Assembly: GCF_017745675.1 (NCBI RefSeq) | Contig: NZ_JAFLJM010000017.1 | Coordinates: 50,834 to 114,833, forward strand | DNA length: 64,000 nucleotides | From: Alkalihalobacillus sp. BA299 | Lineage (GTDB): Bacteria; Bacillota; Bacilli; Bacillales; Bacillaceae_F | Direction of reading: 5' to 3' | Translations under genes and position numbers: made by a program | Shown here: piece by piece, positions 26,101 to 34,076 of the stretch | Position numbering within the stretch: the stretch's first letter is position 1 | How the letters are laid out: each line of letters opens with the position of its first letter | Notes under the pieces: model-generated | What the model was told of the DNA's origin: nothing | Database searches by the model: none | Seen by the model: the letters and a program-made list of their open reading frames with translations, nothing else

Positions 26101-26353
26101 AAAAGAGAAAGGGGATACTGTATTAACTGGCATCATCGACCTCATCTTTAAAGAAAAGGATCAGTGGGTTATCGTTGACTATAAGACAGATCGCTTTATA
26201 CAAAAAGAAGATATTGATAAGCTGAAAAACCATTATGCCAAGCAGCTCCATGTATATAAACAAGCGTGGGAAGAAATAACGAAAGAACGAGTAGGAGAAA
26301 TGAATATCTATTTTGTTCAGACGAATGAGTGTGTAGAGTTACATACTGATTGA
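23144..26353 (+). CDS. AddA-like UvrD helicase-nuclease, divergent
   Basis: The 1069-residue protein is a complete SF1 helicase with C-terminal nuclease: Walker A VEAGAGSGKT (residues 25-34), motif Ia AITFTRKAADEL, TVHSFCARLLRE, Walker B LLVDEFQDTDPIQ (about 352), motif III VVGDPKQSIYRFRRAD, motif IV-like MNFRTT, motif V VMNVHKSKGLEAPIVF, motif VI LVYVAATRAEK, then the RecB-type nuclease motif GIIDLIF...WVIVDYKTD (about 1010). B. subtilis AddA is about 1230 residues and starts with a different WTxxQ segment; here the Q-motif is replaced by DKNERDKIMLE. The pair is therefore AddAB-like but not the canonical Bacillus form. ATG 23144 has AAGGAGGTG upstream. Confidence 0.86.
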   Translation: MTDVVLMDKNERDKIMLELNTNFLVEAGAGSGKTYSLVQRMANIVTTGTYEIREIVAITFTRKAADELKERFQTELENRRKEITNQAAKERIERALADFDQCYLGTVHSFCARLLRERPVEAGLDFDFKELDEREDRMIADEAWERYINDVRLKSPEKIDELTELGIDVASLRSNLHELREYADVKWFYKTTERPRLDKVFSELKAFIEYVKTNLPEEEPDKGYDTLQKKVLRTMREFKYFDILKDKTKVSMLRPYQKKTSVTLNRWKDNDVAKEIRDERQIILSEAVAPVLERWFEYCHSRLIPFLKPALAYYQDLKKRRSSLNFQDLLSESAKLLKENSEVRRYFQSKYKCLLVDEFQDTDPIQAELMMYLTGEEAEEKNWTKLTPRQGSLFVVGDPKQSIYRFRRADIDIYQRVKEMIASTGGEALNLTMNFRTTSLVTEPLNDVFVKHLPEQETNYQAAYRPLNSVKRDELEDEQRKGIFKWTVPNARKTAEVIEADADGIARYIRSKLLINEAQPRDFMILTRYNGGIDDYAKKLEEYSIPVMTTGEVSLAEEEELRALLYLLKFLAEPTNTLYAAAVLRGPFFGISDKLLYHFTANGGRLSLFSIIPTELKEEEQKIISTVYEKLKQYFMWRRKDTPTAAIEKILMDVGLLPMYMDLEKSKRDYTRIYQVLEKLRALEASGHTEFYAVVDHLEQLVVEESMEEMTLPDEENAVRVMNVHKSKGLEAPIVFLAHPKKFVDQKGRIGRHIQREQEQSIGYFCFTNDKDEMMAQPPNWKQLQAEEYEYLKAEEMRLVYVAATRAEKMLVISSMDKGNEKNNPWNDLIEGLELNEFQVPEDIPKPEMTDKKVVNLLNLKRVREQVSNWAHSLKQSTYEVERPTDRTESDTTSLRIARETGGGKDWGSVIHEAFEAVLKSNGEKSEVIEDLLTKYDFPLDRAEEVNDAIETFLQSPIWQRCRQADEWYAEMPFTVLVQEGHPLFRKEKGDTVLTGIIDLIFKEKDQWVIVDYKTDRFIQKEDIDKLKNHYAKQLHVYKQAWEEITKERVGEMNIYFVQTNECVELHTD

Positions 26354-26444
26354 TCTTAGGTAAGATGGCTTCAATCATACATTTTAGCAATTGACTTATA
26401 AGGTGTTAATTGAAAAGTGAGAAACTATATAGTACTACGATAAA

Positions 26445-26482
26445 AGCCTGTCCCTAGGCATAGAGGGACAGGTATTTTTTTA
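26445..26482 (+). terminator. Rho-independent terminator after the helicase gene
   Basis: CCTGTCCCT pairs with AGGGACAGG around AGGCATAG and is followed by TATTTTTTT. Confidence 0.85.
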
Positions 26483-26496
26483 CCTTTGATCAATAT

Positions 26497-26532
26497 AAGT
26501 ACAAAACGACTTAAATAAGTCGTTTTGTACTT
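26497..26532. promoter_or_regulatory. Perfect 17-bp-arm palindrome, upstream site 1 of the gab unit
   Basis: AAGTACAAAACGACTTA and TAAGTCGTTTTGTACTT are exact complements separated by AA. There is no T run, so it is more likely a protein site than a terminator. It contains AAATAAGTCGTTTT, also present (with A for G) in the second palindrome, and lies about 220 bp before the sigma-54 promoter, a normal distance for an enhancer. Confidence 0.55.
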
Positions 26533-26658
26533 ACTAATAGATTTATAGGATTTAGCGATACATTACGAAGGAGAATTAATTTGTGGCATGATATATCCTG
26601 TTTTAATTTTACGTAATTTTTGTTAGTAGGGAAACTTTACCACCAATTAATGACTTAC

Positions 26659-26700
26659 CACTTGATGAAATAAGTCATTTTCGACTTATTTCATCAAGTG
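26659..26700. promoter_or_regulatory. Palindrome with 18-bp arms, upstream site 2 of the gab unit
   Basis: CACTTGATGAAATAAGTC and GACTTATTTCATCAAGTG are exact complements around ATTTTC. It lies 50 bp upstream of the -24/-12 promoter and shares AAATAAGTC(G/A)TTTT with the palindrome at 26497. Binding by the sigma-54 activator at 28266 is inference. Confidence 0.55.
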
Positions 26701-26748
26701 AGAATATACATTTCCTACTAACCTCAGTATTTATCTGTATTTTTTGAC

Positions 26749-26765
26749 TTGGCATAATATTTGCA
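26749..26765 (+). promoter_or_regulatory. Sigma-54 (SigL) promoter of the gab operon
   Basis: TTGGCATAATATTTGCA matches the -24/-12 consensus (TTGGCACnnnnnTTGCA) with GG and GC exactly 10 bp apart. It ends 35 bp before the gabT ATG, and the operon itself encodes a sigma-54 activator with a GAFTGA loop. Confidence 0.88.
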
Positions 26766-26799
26766 TATCCATTGTTATAAGACAAAAAGGAGATGAAGC

Positions 26800-28134
26800 A
26801 TGATGAAAGAAACGACTACAGTTTTACAAACAAAGGATGTAAGTCAATTAATAGAGAGACGTAATCATATTGTTCCTCGTGGTGTTTCGAATAATATACA
26901 AACCTTTGCAGAAAAGGCAGAAGGTGCTCTTGTAACAGATGTTAATGGGAAAACTTTTATTGATTTTGCAGGTGCGATAGGAACAATAAACGTAGGTCAC
27001 AGTCATCCTAAAGTAGTTAATGCTTTAAAGGAACAAGCTGAGAAATTTATTCATACAGGATTTAATGTGATGATGTATGAATCTTACATTGAGCTTGCTG
27101 AGCGATTAGCAAATTTAGCACCAGGAAACTTTCCAAAGAAGGTTCTTTTGCAAAACAGTGGTGCTGAAGCTGTAGAAAATGCCGTAAAGATAGCAAGAAA
27201 ATATACAAAGAGACAAGGGGTTGTAACGTTTTCACGTGGATTCCATGGTCGTACGCTCATGACAATGACGATGACGAGTAAAGTAAAACCTTACAAATTT
27301 GGCTTTGGTCCATTTGCACCAGAAGTCTATAAAGCACCGTATCCATATGAATATCGTCGTCCAGATAGCATGAATGAGCAAGAGTACCATGGTCACGTAT
27401 TAAATGAGTTCAAGAACTTTATGAATACGGAAGTAGCACCAGAATCGGTTGCGGCCGTTGTTATGGAACCTGTTCAAGGAGAAGGTGGATTTATAGTACC
27501 TAATAAGCAATTTATTCAAGGGGTATATGAATATTGTCAAGAGCATGGCATCCTTTTTGTTGCTGATGAAATTCAAACAGGATTTTCAAGAACAGGGAAA
27601 CATTTTGCCATTGATCATTTTGAGGTGGAACCTGACCTAATCACAGTTTCGAAATCACTTGGAGCAGGAGTTCCGATAAGTGGCGTAATTGGTAGAAGTG
27701 AAATTATGGATGAAGCAAGTCCAGGTGAATTAGGTGGTACTTATAGTGGAAGTCCATTGGGGTGTGCTGCGGCATTAGCGGTTCTTGATATTATAGAAGA
27801 GGAAAAGTTAAATGAGCGAGCGACAAAGATCGGTGAGGTAATAATGAGTAGGATGTCACGGTTAGCAGATCGCTTTGATTGTATTGGCCATGTCAGAGGT
27901 CTAGGGGCAATGTGCGCAATGGAAATTGTAAAGGATCGTCAAACAAAAGAACCAGATAAAGAATTAACAGCCAAGGTCGTAGCGGAAGCGGGAAAACGCG
28001 GGTTGCTCCTTTTAAGTGCTGGACAATATGGAAATGTACTACGTTTCCTCATGCCGATTGTTATTACAGATCATCAGCTAGAACAAGGACTAACTATTCT
28101 TGAGGAAGCACTTCAAACAGCAATAGATTACTAA
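26800..28134 (+). CDS. gabT: 4-aminobutyrate transaminase
   Basis: This 444-residue class III PLP aminotransferase has GAIGTINVGHSHPKV, LLQNSGAEAVENAVKIARK, the VADEIQTGFSRTG cofactor aspartate motif and the Schiff-base lysine in TVSKSLGAGVPISGVIG (about residue 284). It would transfer the amino group of GABA (or a similar omega-amino acid) to 2-oxoglutarate, giving succinate semialdehyde. The start is ATG 26800 or 26803 behind AAAAGGAGATG. The adjoining permease and semialdehyde dehydrogenase, plus the sigma-54 promoter, support GABA catabolism. Confidence 0.88.
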   Translation: MMKETTTVLQTKDVSQLIERRNHIVPRGVSNNIQTFAEKAEGALVTDVNGKTFIDFAGAIGTINVGHSHPKVVNALKEQAEKFIHTGFNVMMYESYIELAERLANLAPGNFPKKVLLQNSGAEAVENAVKIARKYTKRQGVVTFSRGFHGRTLMTMTMTSKVKPYKFGFGPFAPEVYKAPYPYEYRRPDSMNEQEYHGHVLNEFKNFMNTEVAPESVAAVVMEPVQGEGGFIVPNKQFIQGVYEYCQEHGILFVADEIQTGFSRTGKHFAIDHFEVEPDLITVSKSLGAGVPISGVIGRSEIMDEASPGELGGTYSGSPLGCAAALAVLDIIEEEKLNERATKIGEVIMSRMSRLADRFDCIGHVRGLGAMCAMEIVKDRQTKEPDKELTAKVVAEAGKRGLLLLSAGQYGNVLRFLMPIVITDHQLEQGLTILEEALQTAIDY

Positions 28135-28265
28135 TAATATAGTGAAGCTGCAATTTTTGTGGGTTTCACCCCCTACCTGAGTGTAGTTAAACGGGATAAA
28201 AATAATATTTTCTCCCCATCTCTTTAAGTAGTAAACTAGACAGAAAGGAATGGGGAGGTATGGAT

Positions 28266-29633
28266 ATGGGGTCACGTGAAAATGAGCTCGAACTCTTAAA
28301 TGCGGAGTTAGAAGATATTTTTGAAGCATCCTTTGATGAAATATTTGTCACAAATGCAGAAGGTATTGTTGTCAAAGTGAATTCAATGTGTGAAAAAAAT
28401 TACCAATTGGCAGCTAAAGATATAATAGGCAAGCATGTTAAGGAATTAGAAGAGATAGGAATATTTTATCCTTCAGCGACATTAAAAGTGATCGAAACGA
28501 AGGAACCGATTGAGTTATTACAGCAAACTCGATTTGGTAGATATCTACATGTCCGAACTAGACCGATTTTTGATAAAAATGGAAAGCTTACAAGAGTTGT
28601 TAGTTATTCTCGTGACTTAACAGAGTTAACAAATTTAAAACAAAAAATAGAAGAAATGGAAGGACAGTTAGCTGATTATAAGCGGGAATTAGAAAATCCT
28701 CTTGTCCTTGAAGGAATGGTTTCAAAAAGTGAACAAATGTCAAAGTTATTACAGCTTGTTAAGCGGGTAGCAAAGGTTGACAGTACTGTTCTTGTTCTTG
28801 GAGAAACAGGTGTCGGTAAAAGTAAGGTCGTAAGATTAATCCATGAGTTAAGTGACAGGAAAGACAAACCTTTCTATGAAATAAATTGTGCAGCTTTACC
28901 CGAACAACTAATTGAATCTGAACTATTTGGATATGAATTAGGAGCTTTTACAGGGGCTAGTAGTAAAGGGAAAAAGGGACTATTTGAGTTAGCGAATGGT
29001 GGAACGTTATTTTTAGATGAAATCGCTGAACTACCTTTACATTTGCAAGGTAAGCTATTACAAGTATTACAAGAAAAGAGATTTCGTAGAATTGGTGGCA
29101 AGGAAATTTTGCAAGCAGATGTTAGGGTAATTACTGCAACAAACCAAGAGCTAGAAAAGATGGTCGAACATCATAAATTTCGTAGCGATTTATTTTATCG
29201 CCTTCACGTCGTCCCAGTGGTTATTGCGCCACTACGTGAACGGAAAGAAGATATTTTACCGCTTGTTTACTACTTTCTTGACCAGTTTAACGAACGTTAC
29301 TCATCTAATATTAAACTTTCTCCAAAGGCGTTAGATGCATTATTTTCATATCATTGGCCTGGGAATGTACGGGAGTTAGAAAATATGATTGAACGATTAG
29401 TCGTTACCTCAGACGGGTATGTAACGCTAGAAGATCTGCCTTTTAAACATGATGTAATGGTGGGGAAATTACATAGTCATAGTTTAAAAGAAATATTAGA
29501 AGAAACGGAAAAAGCGATTATTAAAGAAGCATATGCGAAGTATAAGTCGTCTTACAAATTAGCGGATGCTCTTGGAATCAGTCAATCAGCAGCCACTAGA
29601 AAAGTAAAAAAGTATATTGAAAAATTAGAGTGA
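28266..29633 (+). CDS. gabR: Sigma-54-dependent transcriptional activator (PAS-AAA-Fis)
   Basis: From ATG 28266 (GGGGAGG 7 bp upstream; the ATG at 28260 is too close to it) the protein has 455 residues. Order: PAS domain (about 10-115; FDEIFVTNAEGIVVKVN), short coiled coil, AAA+ domain with Walker A GETGVGKS (about 178), the sigma-54 contact loop GAFTGA (about 224), Walker B GGTLFLDEIAEL (about 247), and a C-terminal Fis-type HTH (YKLADALGISQSAATRKVKKY). The PAS domain probably senses a metabolite. It lies between gabT and the permease and very likely acts at the -24/-12 promoter at 26749. The symbol gabR follows use in Bacillus gab clusters and is not to be confused with the MocR-type GabR of B. 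subtilis. Confidence 0.87.
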   Translation: MGSRENELELLNAELEDIFEASFDEIFVTNAEGIVVKVNSMCEKNYQLAAKDIIGKHVKELEEIGIFYPSATLKVIETKEPIELLQQTRFGRYLHVRTRPIFDKNGKLTRVVSYSRDLTELTNLKQKIEEMEGQLADYKRELENPLVLEGMVSKSEQMSKLLQLVKRVAKVDSTVLVLGETGVGKSKVVRLIHELSDRKDKPFYEINCAALPEQLIESELFGYELGAFTGASSKGKKGLFELANGGTLFLDEIAELPLHLQGKLLQVLQEKRFRRIGGKEILQADVRVITATNQELEKMVEHHKFRSDLFYRLHVVPVVIAPLRERKEDILPLVYYFLDQFNERYSSNIKLSPKALDALFSYHWPGNVRELENMIERLVVTSDGYVTLEDLPFKHDVMVGKLHSHSLKEILEETEKAIIKEAYAKYKSSYKLADALGISQSAATRKVKKYIEKLE

Positions 29634-29652
29634 ACGAAAGGAAGGGATAAGT

Positions 29653-31056
29653 TTGTTCAAAGAAAAACAAGAGCTTAATAAAGTTTTATCACGCTTAGAT
29701 ATATTTGTTCTATCAATTGGTGCCATGCTCGGGTGGGGATGGGTTGTATTATCAGAGAGTTGGTTGAATTCAGCAGGCTCTCTCGGTACCGTACTTGCAT
29801 TCTTAATTGGAGGTTTATTGGTAACCTTTGTTGGGCTTACTTATGCTGAGTTAGCCTCTGCAATGCCAAAAGTTGGAGGTGAACATGTTTATGTACACCG
29901 TGCAATGGGAGATAAAGCTGCTTTCATTGCATCTTGGGCGATAACATTAGGATATGTATCTGTTGTAGCTTTTGAAGCAGTCGCACTTCCTACAGTAATC
30001 GAATATATTTTCCCTAACTATCAGGTTGGGTATATGTGGACGGTTGCTGGATGGGATGTTTATGCTTCGTGGGTTTTAGTAGGCGTTGGGGGGTCATTGT
30101 TTGTAATTGCTATTAATTATTTTGGTTTAAAACCTGCTGCAAAAGTTCAAGTTATATTAACACTAAGTATTATTTTAATAGGCTTAATGTTAATTTTCGG
30201 GTCAGCAATTGGTGGAGAAAGTGCAAACTTTGAACCACTCTTTGTAGGTGGAGCAAGTGGAATTATGGCCGTATTAATTATGGTCCCATTCCTATTTATA
30301 GGGTTTGATGTCATTCCACAAACGGCTGAAGAAGCAAATATTCCGCCTAAAAGTATTGGAAAATTATTAATTTTATCAGTTGTTTGTGCAATTGTGTTTT
30401 ACATTTGTATTGCAATTGGTGTTGCGTTAGCTCTAGATAGTGCAGCTCTTTCAGTAACCCAACTCGCTACTGCAGATGCAATGACCGCACTTTTTGGCTC
30501 CTCATTTTTCGGTAATTTGTTAGTTCTCGGAGGGGTGGCTGGAATAATGACGAGCTGGAATGCATTTATAATTGGCGGCAGTCGTGTAATGTATGCGATG
30601 GCACAGTCGGGGATGCTTCCTGAATGGTTTGGTCGATTACACCCTAAATATAAGACACCTGCAAATGCGATTATTTTTATTGGTGCATTAGCTGTGTTAA
30701 GTCCATTACTAGGTCGTCCGGCGCTAGTCTGGTTTGTCGACAGTGGTGGCCCAGCAATCGTTATAGCATATTTATTTGTTGCTATTGCATTTGTTCTTCT
30801 TAGAAAAAGAGAGCCGGAGATGGAAAGACCATACCGAGCTGGAAAAACTACTTTAGTAGGGTGGGTAGCTTCTATATTGAGTATTGGTTTTCTTATCATT
30901 TATCTCCCAGGAATGCCTGCAGCATTAACAGGACCTGAATGGGCAATTTTTATGGGTTGGTTTCTTATAGGCTTGTATTTCTTTGTACAAATGAATAGAG
31001 GAAAGTATAAAGGGAGTACCGAAAGTGAACAGAACAAGAAAAGTATATCTGTTTAG
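29653..31056 (+). CDS. APC-family amino acid permease (GABA or similar)
   Basis: The 467-residue protein has about 12 membrane helices and the APC-superfamily N-terminal motif VLSIGAMLGWGWVVLSESW with TYAELASAMPKVGGEHVYVHRAMG. The start is TTG 29653 with GAAAGGAAGGG upstream. Located between the regulator and the dehydrogenase gene in the gab unit, so GABA uptake is likely; the sequence itself does not fix the substrate. Confidence 0.85.
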   Translation: MFKEKQELNKVLSRLDIFVLSIGAMLGWGWVVLSESWLNSAGSLGTVLAFLIGGLLVTFVGLTYAELASAMPKVGGEHVYVHRAMGDKAAFIASWAITLGYVSVVAFEAVALPTVIEYIFPNYQVGYMWTVAGWDVYASWVLVGVGGSLFVIAINYFGLKPAAKVQVILTLSIILIGLMLIFGSAIGGESANFEPLFVGGASGIMAVLIMVPFLFIGFDVIPQTAEEANIPPKSIGKLLILSVVCAIVFYICIAIGVALALDSAALSVTQLATADAMTALFGSSFFGNLLVLGGVAGIMTSWNAFIIGGSRVMYAMAQSGMLPEWFGRLHPKYKTPANAIIFIGALAVLSPLLGRPALVWFVDSGGPAIVIAYLFVAIAFVLLRKREPEMERPYRAGKTTLVGWVASILSIGFLIIYLPGMPAALTGPEWAIFMGWFLIGLYFFVQMNRGKYKGSTESEQNKKSISV

Positions 31057-31073
31057 ATGAAGGAGGGAACAAG

Positions 31074-32492
31074 ATGGATATGTTTGTGAACGGCCGATGG
31101 CTAGGAGAAGGACTACAAACGATAGACGTAATTAATCCTGCAACAGGAGAAAATGTAGATACAGTTCCTTTTGGAGGGAAGGAGGAGGCTGAGCTGGCAG
31201 TAACAGCTGCTTACCAGGCGTTTCGTAGTTGGTCAGCAAAAACAGCAGCTGAGCGTAGTGAATATTTAATGAGGTGGTTTAACCTAATTAATGAACATAA
31301 AGAAGAAATTGCAGAACTTATGACAAAAGAACAAGGAAAACCATTGCAAGAAGCACTCGGTGAGGTACAATACGCAAATTCATTTATTCAATGGTATGCA
31401 GAGGAAGGTAAACGAGTATACGGTGAGACGATACCTGCATCTGCTCCAAATAAGCGGATCATTATTCAAAAGCAACCGATCGGAGTTATTGCTGCGATTA
31501 CCCCGTGGAACTTTCCAGCTGCTATGATTACAAGAAAAGTTGGACCAGCTTTAGCAGCGGGTTGCACAGCTGTAGTAAAACCTGCTGAACAAACTCCTTT
31601 AACTGCGCTGAAATTAGCTGAATTAGCAGAAAAAGCAGGTATTCCAGCAGGAGTCTTAAATGTGGTAACAGGAAATGCGCAGGAAATAGGAGAAACATGG
31701 CAGCGTGACACAAGAGTAAGGAAATTAACCTTTACTGGTTCTACCGAAGTAGGGAAAATTCTCATGCGGGGAGCAGCGGAAACTGTGAAAAAGATCTCTC
31801 TTGAGCTTGGAGGCCACGCCCCATTTATTATTATGGAAGATGCAGATTTAGACGCTGCTGCTACCCAAGTTATTGCTTCAAAGTATCGTAATGCGGGACA
31901 AACATGTGTATGTGCTAATCGAATTTTTGTACAAAACAGTATAGCAGAAGAATTTACCGAAAAGTTTTCTCTAGCTGTTAAAGACCTAAAAATTGGAAAC
32001 GGGCTTGATAAAGGTGTTACGATAGGCCCTTTAATTGATAAAAGTGCTTTAGATAAGGTTGAAGGCCAAATAAAAGAAGCTGTAGAAAAAGGAGGAGAAA
32101 TAGTAATTGGAGGTAAGAAACTATTAAGTGAAAAAGGGCATTTCTTTGAACCAACTATATTGAAAAATGCAACCGATGATATGCTATGCATGAATGAAGA
32201 AACCTTTGGCCCGTTAGCTCCAATCTCAACCTTCGAAACAGAAGAAGAAGTAATTGAACGAGCTAACAATACACCTTATGGTTTAGCGGCTTATGTCTTT
32301 ACTCAAAATATAGGTCGTGCAATCCGTATTGGTGAAAGGTTAGAGTATGGAATAGTTGGTATTAATGATGGGCTTCCATCTGTACCGCAAGCTCCATTTG
32401 GAGGTTGGAAAGAAAGTGGGTTAGGACGAGAAGGTGGTCATTACGGAATTGATGAATATCTTGAAGTTAAATATCTATCTGTTGCTTTCTAA
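31074..32492 (+). CDS. gabD: NAD(P)-dependent succinate-semialdehyde dehydrogenase
   Basis: The 472-residue protein has the full aldehyde dehydrogenase set: AAITPWNFPAAMI, FTGSTEVGKIL, general base E in LELGGHAPFII (about 245), catalytic Cys in GQTCVCANRIF (about 278), EETFGPLAPI and FGGWKESGLGREGG. Length and the GLGREGG...YLEVKYLS end fit the GabD branch. It oxidises succinate semialdehyde to succinate, completing the GABA path with gabT. AAGGAGGGAA precedes the ATG; 17 bp after the permease gene. Confidence 0.88.
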   Translation: MDMFVNGRWLGEGLQTIDVINPATGENVDTVPFGGKEEAELAVTAAYQAFRSWSAKTAAERSEYLMRWFNLINEHKEEIAELMTKEQGKPLQEALGEVQYANSFIQWYAEEGKRVYGETIPASAPNKRIIIQKQPIGVIAAITPWNFPAAMITRKVGPALAAGCTAVVKPAEQTPLTALKLAELAEKAGIPAGVLNVVTGNAQEIGETWQRDTRVRKLTFTGSTEVGKILMRGAAETVKKISLELGGHAPFIIMEDADLDAAATQVIASKYRNAGQTCVCANRIFVQNSIAEEFTEKFSLAVKDLKIGNGLDKGVTIGPLIDKSALDKVEGQIKEAVEKGGEIVIGGKKLLSEKGHFFEPTILKNATDDMLCMNEETFGPLAPISTFETEEEVIERANNTPYGLAAYVFTQNIGRAIRIGERLEYGIVGINDGLPSVPQAPFGGWKESGLGREGGHYGIDEYLEVKYLSVAF

Positions 32493-32535
32493 TAATAGTT
32501 GAAGAGCTTAGTAAAAACGAACAATTTCAAATTAT

Positions 32536-32571
32536 GAGAGGTGGGATCGTATCCCATCTCTTTTATTTGCT
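32536..32571 (+). terminator. Terminator of the gab operon
   Basis: GAGAGGTGGGAT pairs with ATCCCATCTCTT around CGT, followed by TTATTT. Confidence 0.85.
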
Positions 32572-32675
32572 ATCATTTATGAAAGCAAGTTATTATTGTT
32601 ATGGTTAAAAAATAAAAAATTAGCCTGTAAATAAAACGATTATTGTGTTCTACGTAATGGAAAGTTGGTTGCACC

Positions 32676-34034
32676 ATGAAACAAACAAAAACGTGGCAAG
32701 AAAAGTTACGCCTCCTAATGTACATCCTTGTCCCCATTCTTATTACTCAATTGGGGCTTTATGGAATGAACTTCTTTGATACGACGATGTCAGGACAAGC
32801 CGGTGCCGACGATTTAGCAGGTGTAGCAATTGGTTCAAGTATTTGGTTGCCTATTTTTACTGGGTTAGTTGGAATACTCATGGCGTTAACGCCGATATTA
32901 TCCCAAGATATTGGTGCTGGAAAACATGGGAAAGTGGCTTTTTCTGTTATGCAAGCCATATATTTATCACTCGCAATTGTTGCAATCATAATAATCGCTG
33001 GGATCATCTTCCTTGATCCTATTCTTGAAGCGATGAGCTTGACGGATGAAGTAAGTAGAATAGCCAAGCATTATTTAATTGGGCTATCCTATGGTATATT
33101 CCCGCTATTTTTATACACCGTTCTTCGATGCTTTTTTGACTCACTGGGTCAAACACGTGTAACGATGATCATTACACTGCTTGCGTTACCTATTAATGTT
33201 TTCTTTAACTACATTCTTATTTTTGGTCACTTTGGTTTTCCGAGAATGGGTGGTATCGGAGCAGGCTATGCATCATCCATCACCTATTGGTTTATATTTG
33301 GTATAGGCTTGTACTTTGTCATTAAAATACGTCCTTTTTCGGAATATCTGATTTTTCATATATTTTTTCGGGTATCATTTTCCGCTTGGAAAGAATTATT
33401 AATACTAGGGTTACCGATCGGATTTACGATCTTTTTTGAAACAAGTATCTTTGCGGCAGTTACTTTACTCATGAGTCAATTTAACACAGAAACTATCGCT
33501 GCTCACCAAGCAGCCATTAACTTTGCATCTTTACTGTATATGATACCGATGAGTGTGGCGTTTGCTCTAACGATCGCGGTTGGCTATGAGGTTGGTGCGA
33601 AACGTTTACAGGATGCTAAACAATATAGTTATCTAGGAATCGGATTTGCTGTTTTGTTTTCGATTGTTGCGTCTTTTATTTTATATTTCACAAGAGGACC
33701 AGTCGCTGAACTTTATTCTAATGATCCGGACGTGTTAATCTTAATTCAACATTTTCTTTTGTTTGCGATTTTCTTTCAAATTTCTGATGCACTAGCAACA
33801 CCGATTCAAGGAGCTCTTAGAGGATATAAAGACGTTAATATTCCATTTCTCATGGCACTTATATCTTTTTGGTTCATTGGGCTTCCAACGGGGTATATCA
33901 CTGCAAACTTTACCTCTCTTGGACCATTTGGTTATTGGGTTGGCCTTATTACAGGACTTGCTTGCTGTGCCACAGCGCTATTGTACCGTTTAGTTATCGT
34001 TCAACGGAAATTTGCGGTAAAGACGATACCGTAA
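32676..34034 (+). CDS. MATE-family multidrug efflux transporter
   Basis: The 452-residue protein has 12 membrane helices and NorM-type MATE motifs: ITQLGLYGMNFFDTTMSGQAGADDLAGVAIGSS in helix 1-2, LTPILSQDIGAG, and the mirrored PIGFTIFFETSIFAAVTLLMSQF with NFASLLYMIPMSVAFALTIAVGYEVGA in the second half. These pump cationic compounds out using Na+ or H+. The RBS AATGGAAAG before ATG 32676 is modest. No regulator is adjacent. Confidence 0.87.
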   Translation: MKQTKTWQEKLRLLMYILVPILITQLGLYGMNFFDTTMSGQAGADDLAGVAIGSSIWLPIFTGLVGILMALTPILSQDIGAGKHGKVAFSVMQAIYLSLAIVAIIIIAGIIFLDPILEAMSLTDEVSRIAKHYLIGLSYGIFPLFLYTVLRCFFDSLGQTRVTMIITLLALPINVFFNYILIFGHFGFPRMGGIGAGYASSITYWFIFGIGLYFVIKIRPFSEYLIFHIFFRVSFSAWKELLILGLPIGFTIFFETSIFAAVTLLMSQFNTETIAAHQAAINFASLLYMIPMSVAFALTIAVGYEVGAKRLQDAKQYSYLGIGFAVLFSIVASFILYFTRGPVAELYSNDPDVLILIQHFLLFAIFFQISDALATPIQGALRGYKDVNIPFLMALISFWFIGLPTGYITANFTSLGPFGYWVGLITGLACCATALLYRLVIVQRKFAVKTIP

Positions 34035-34076
34035 TGAAATAAAATGGTAAGGAAATTTAATTATGGGGTGAATGAC

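Noticed and set aside
30399..30899. Open frame of 166 codons antisense to the permease gene
   Set aside because: Shadow of membrane-helix codons of the APC permease; no RBS and no recognisable domain.
31466..32269. Open frame of 267 codons antisense to gabD
   Set aside because: Lies wholly inside a well-defined aldehyde dehydrogenase gene; composition (Ser/Ala/Phe-rich) is that of a reverse-strand shadow and there is no RBS.
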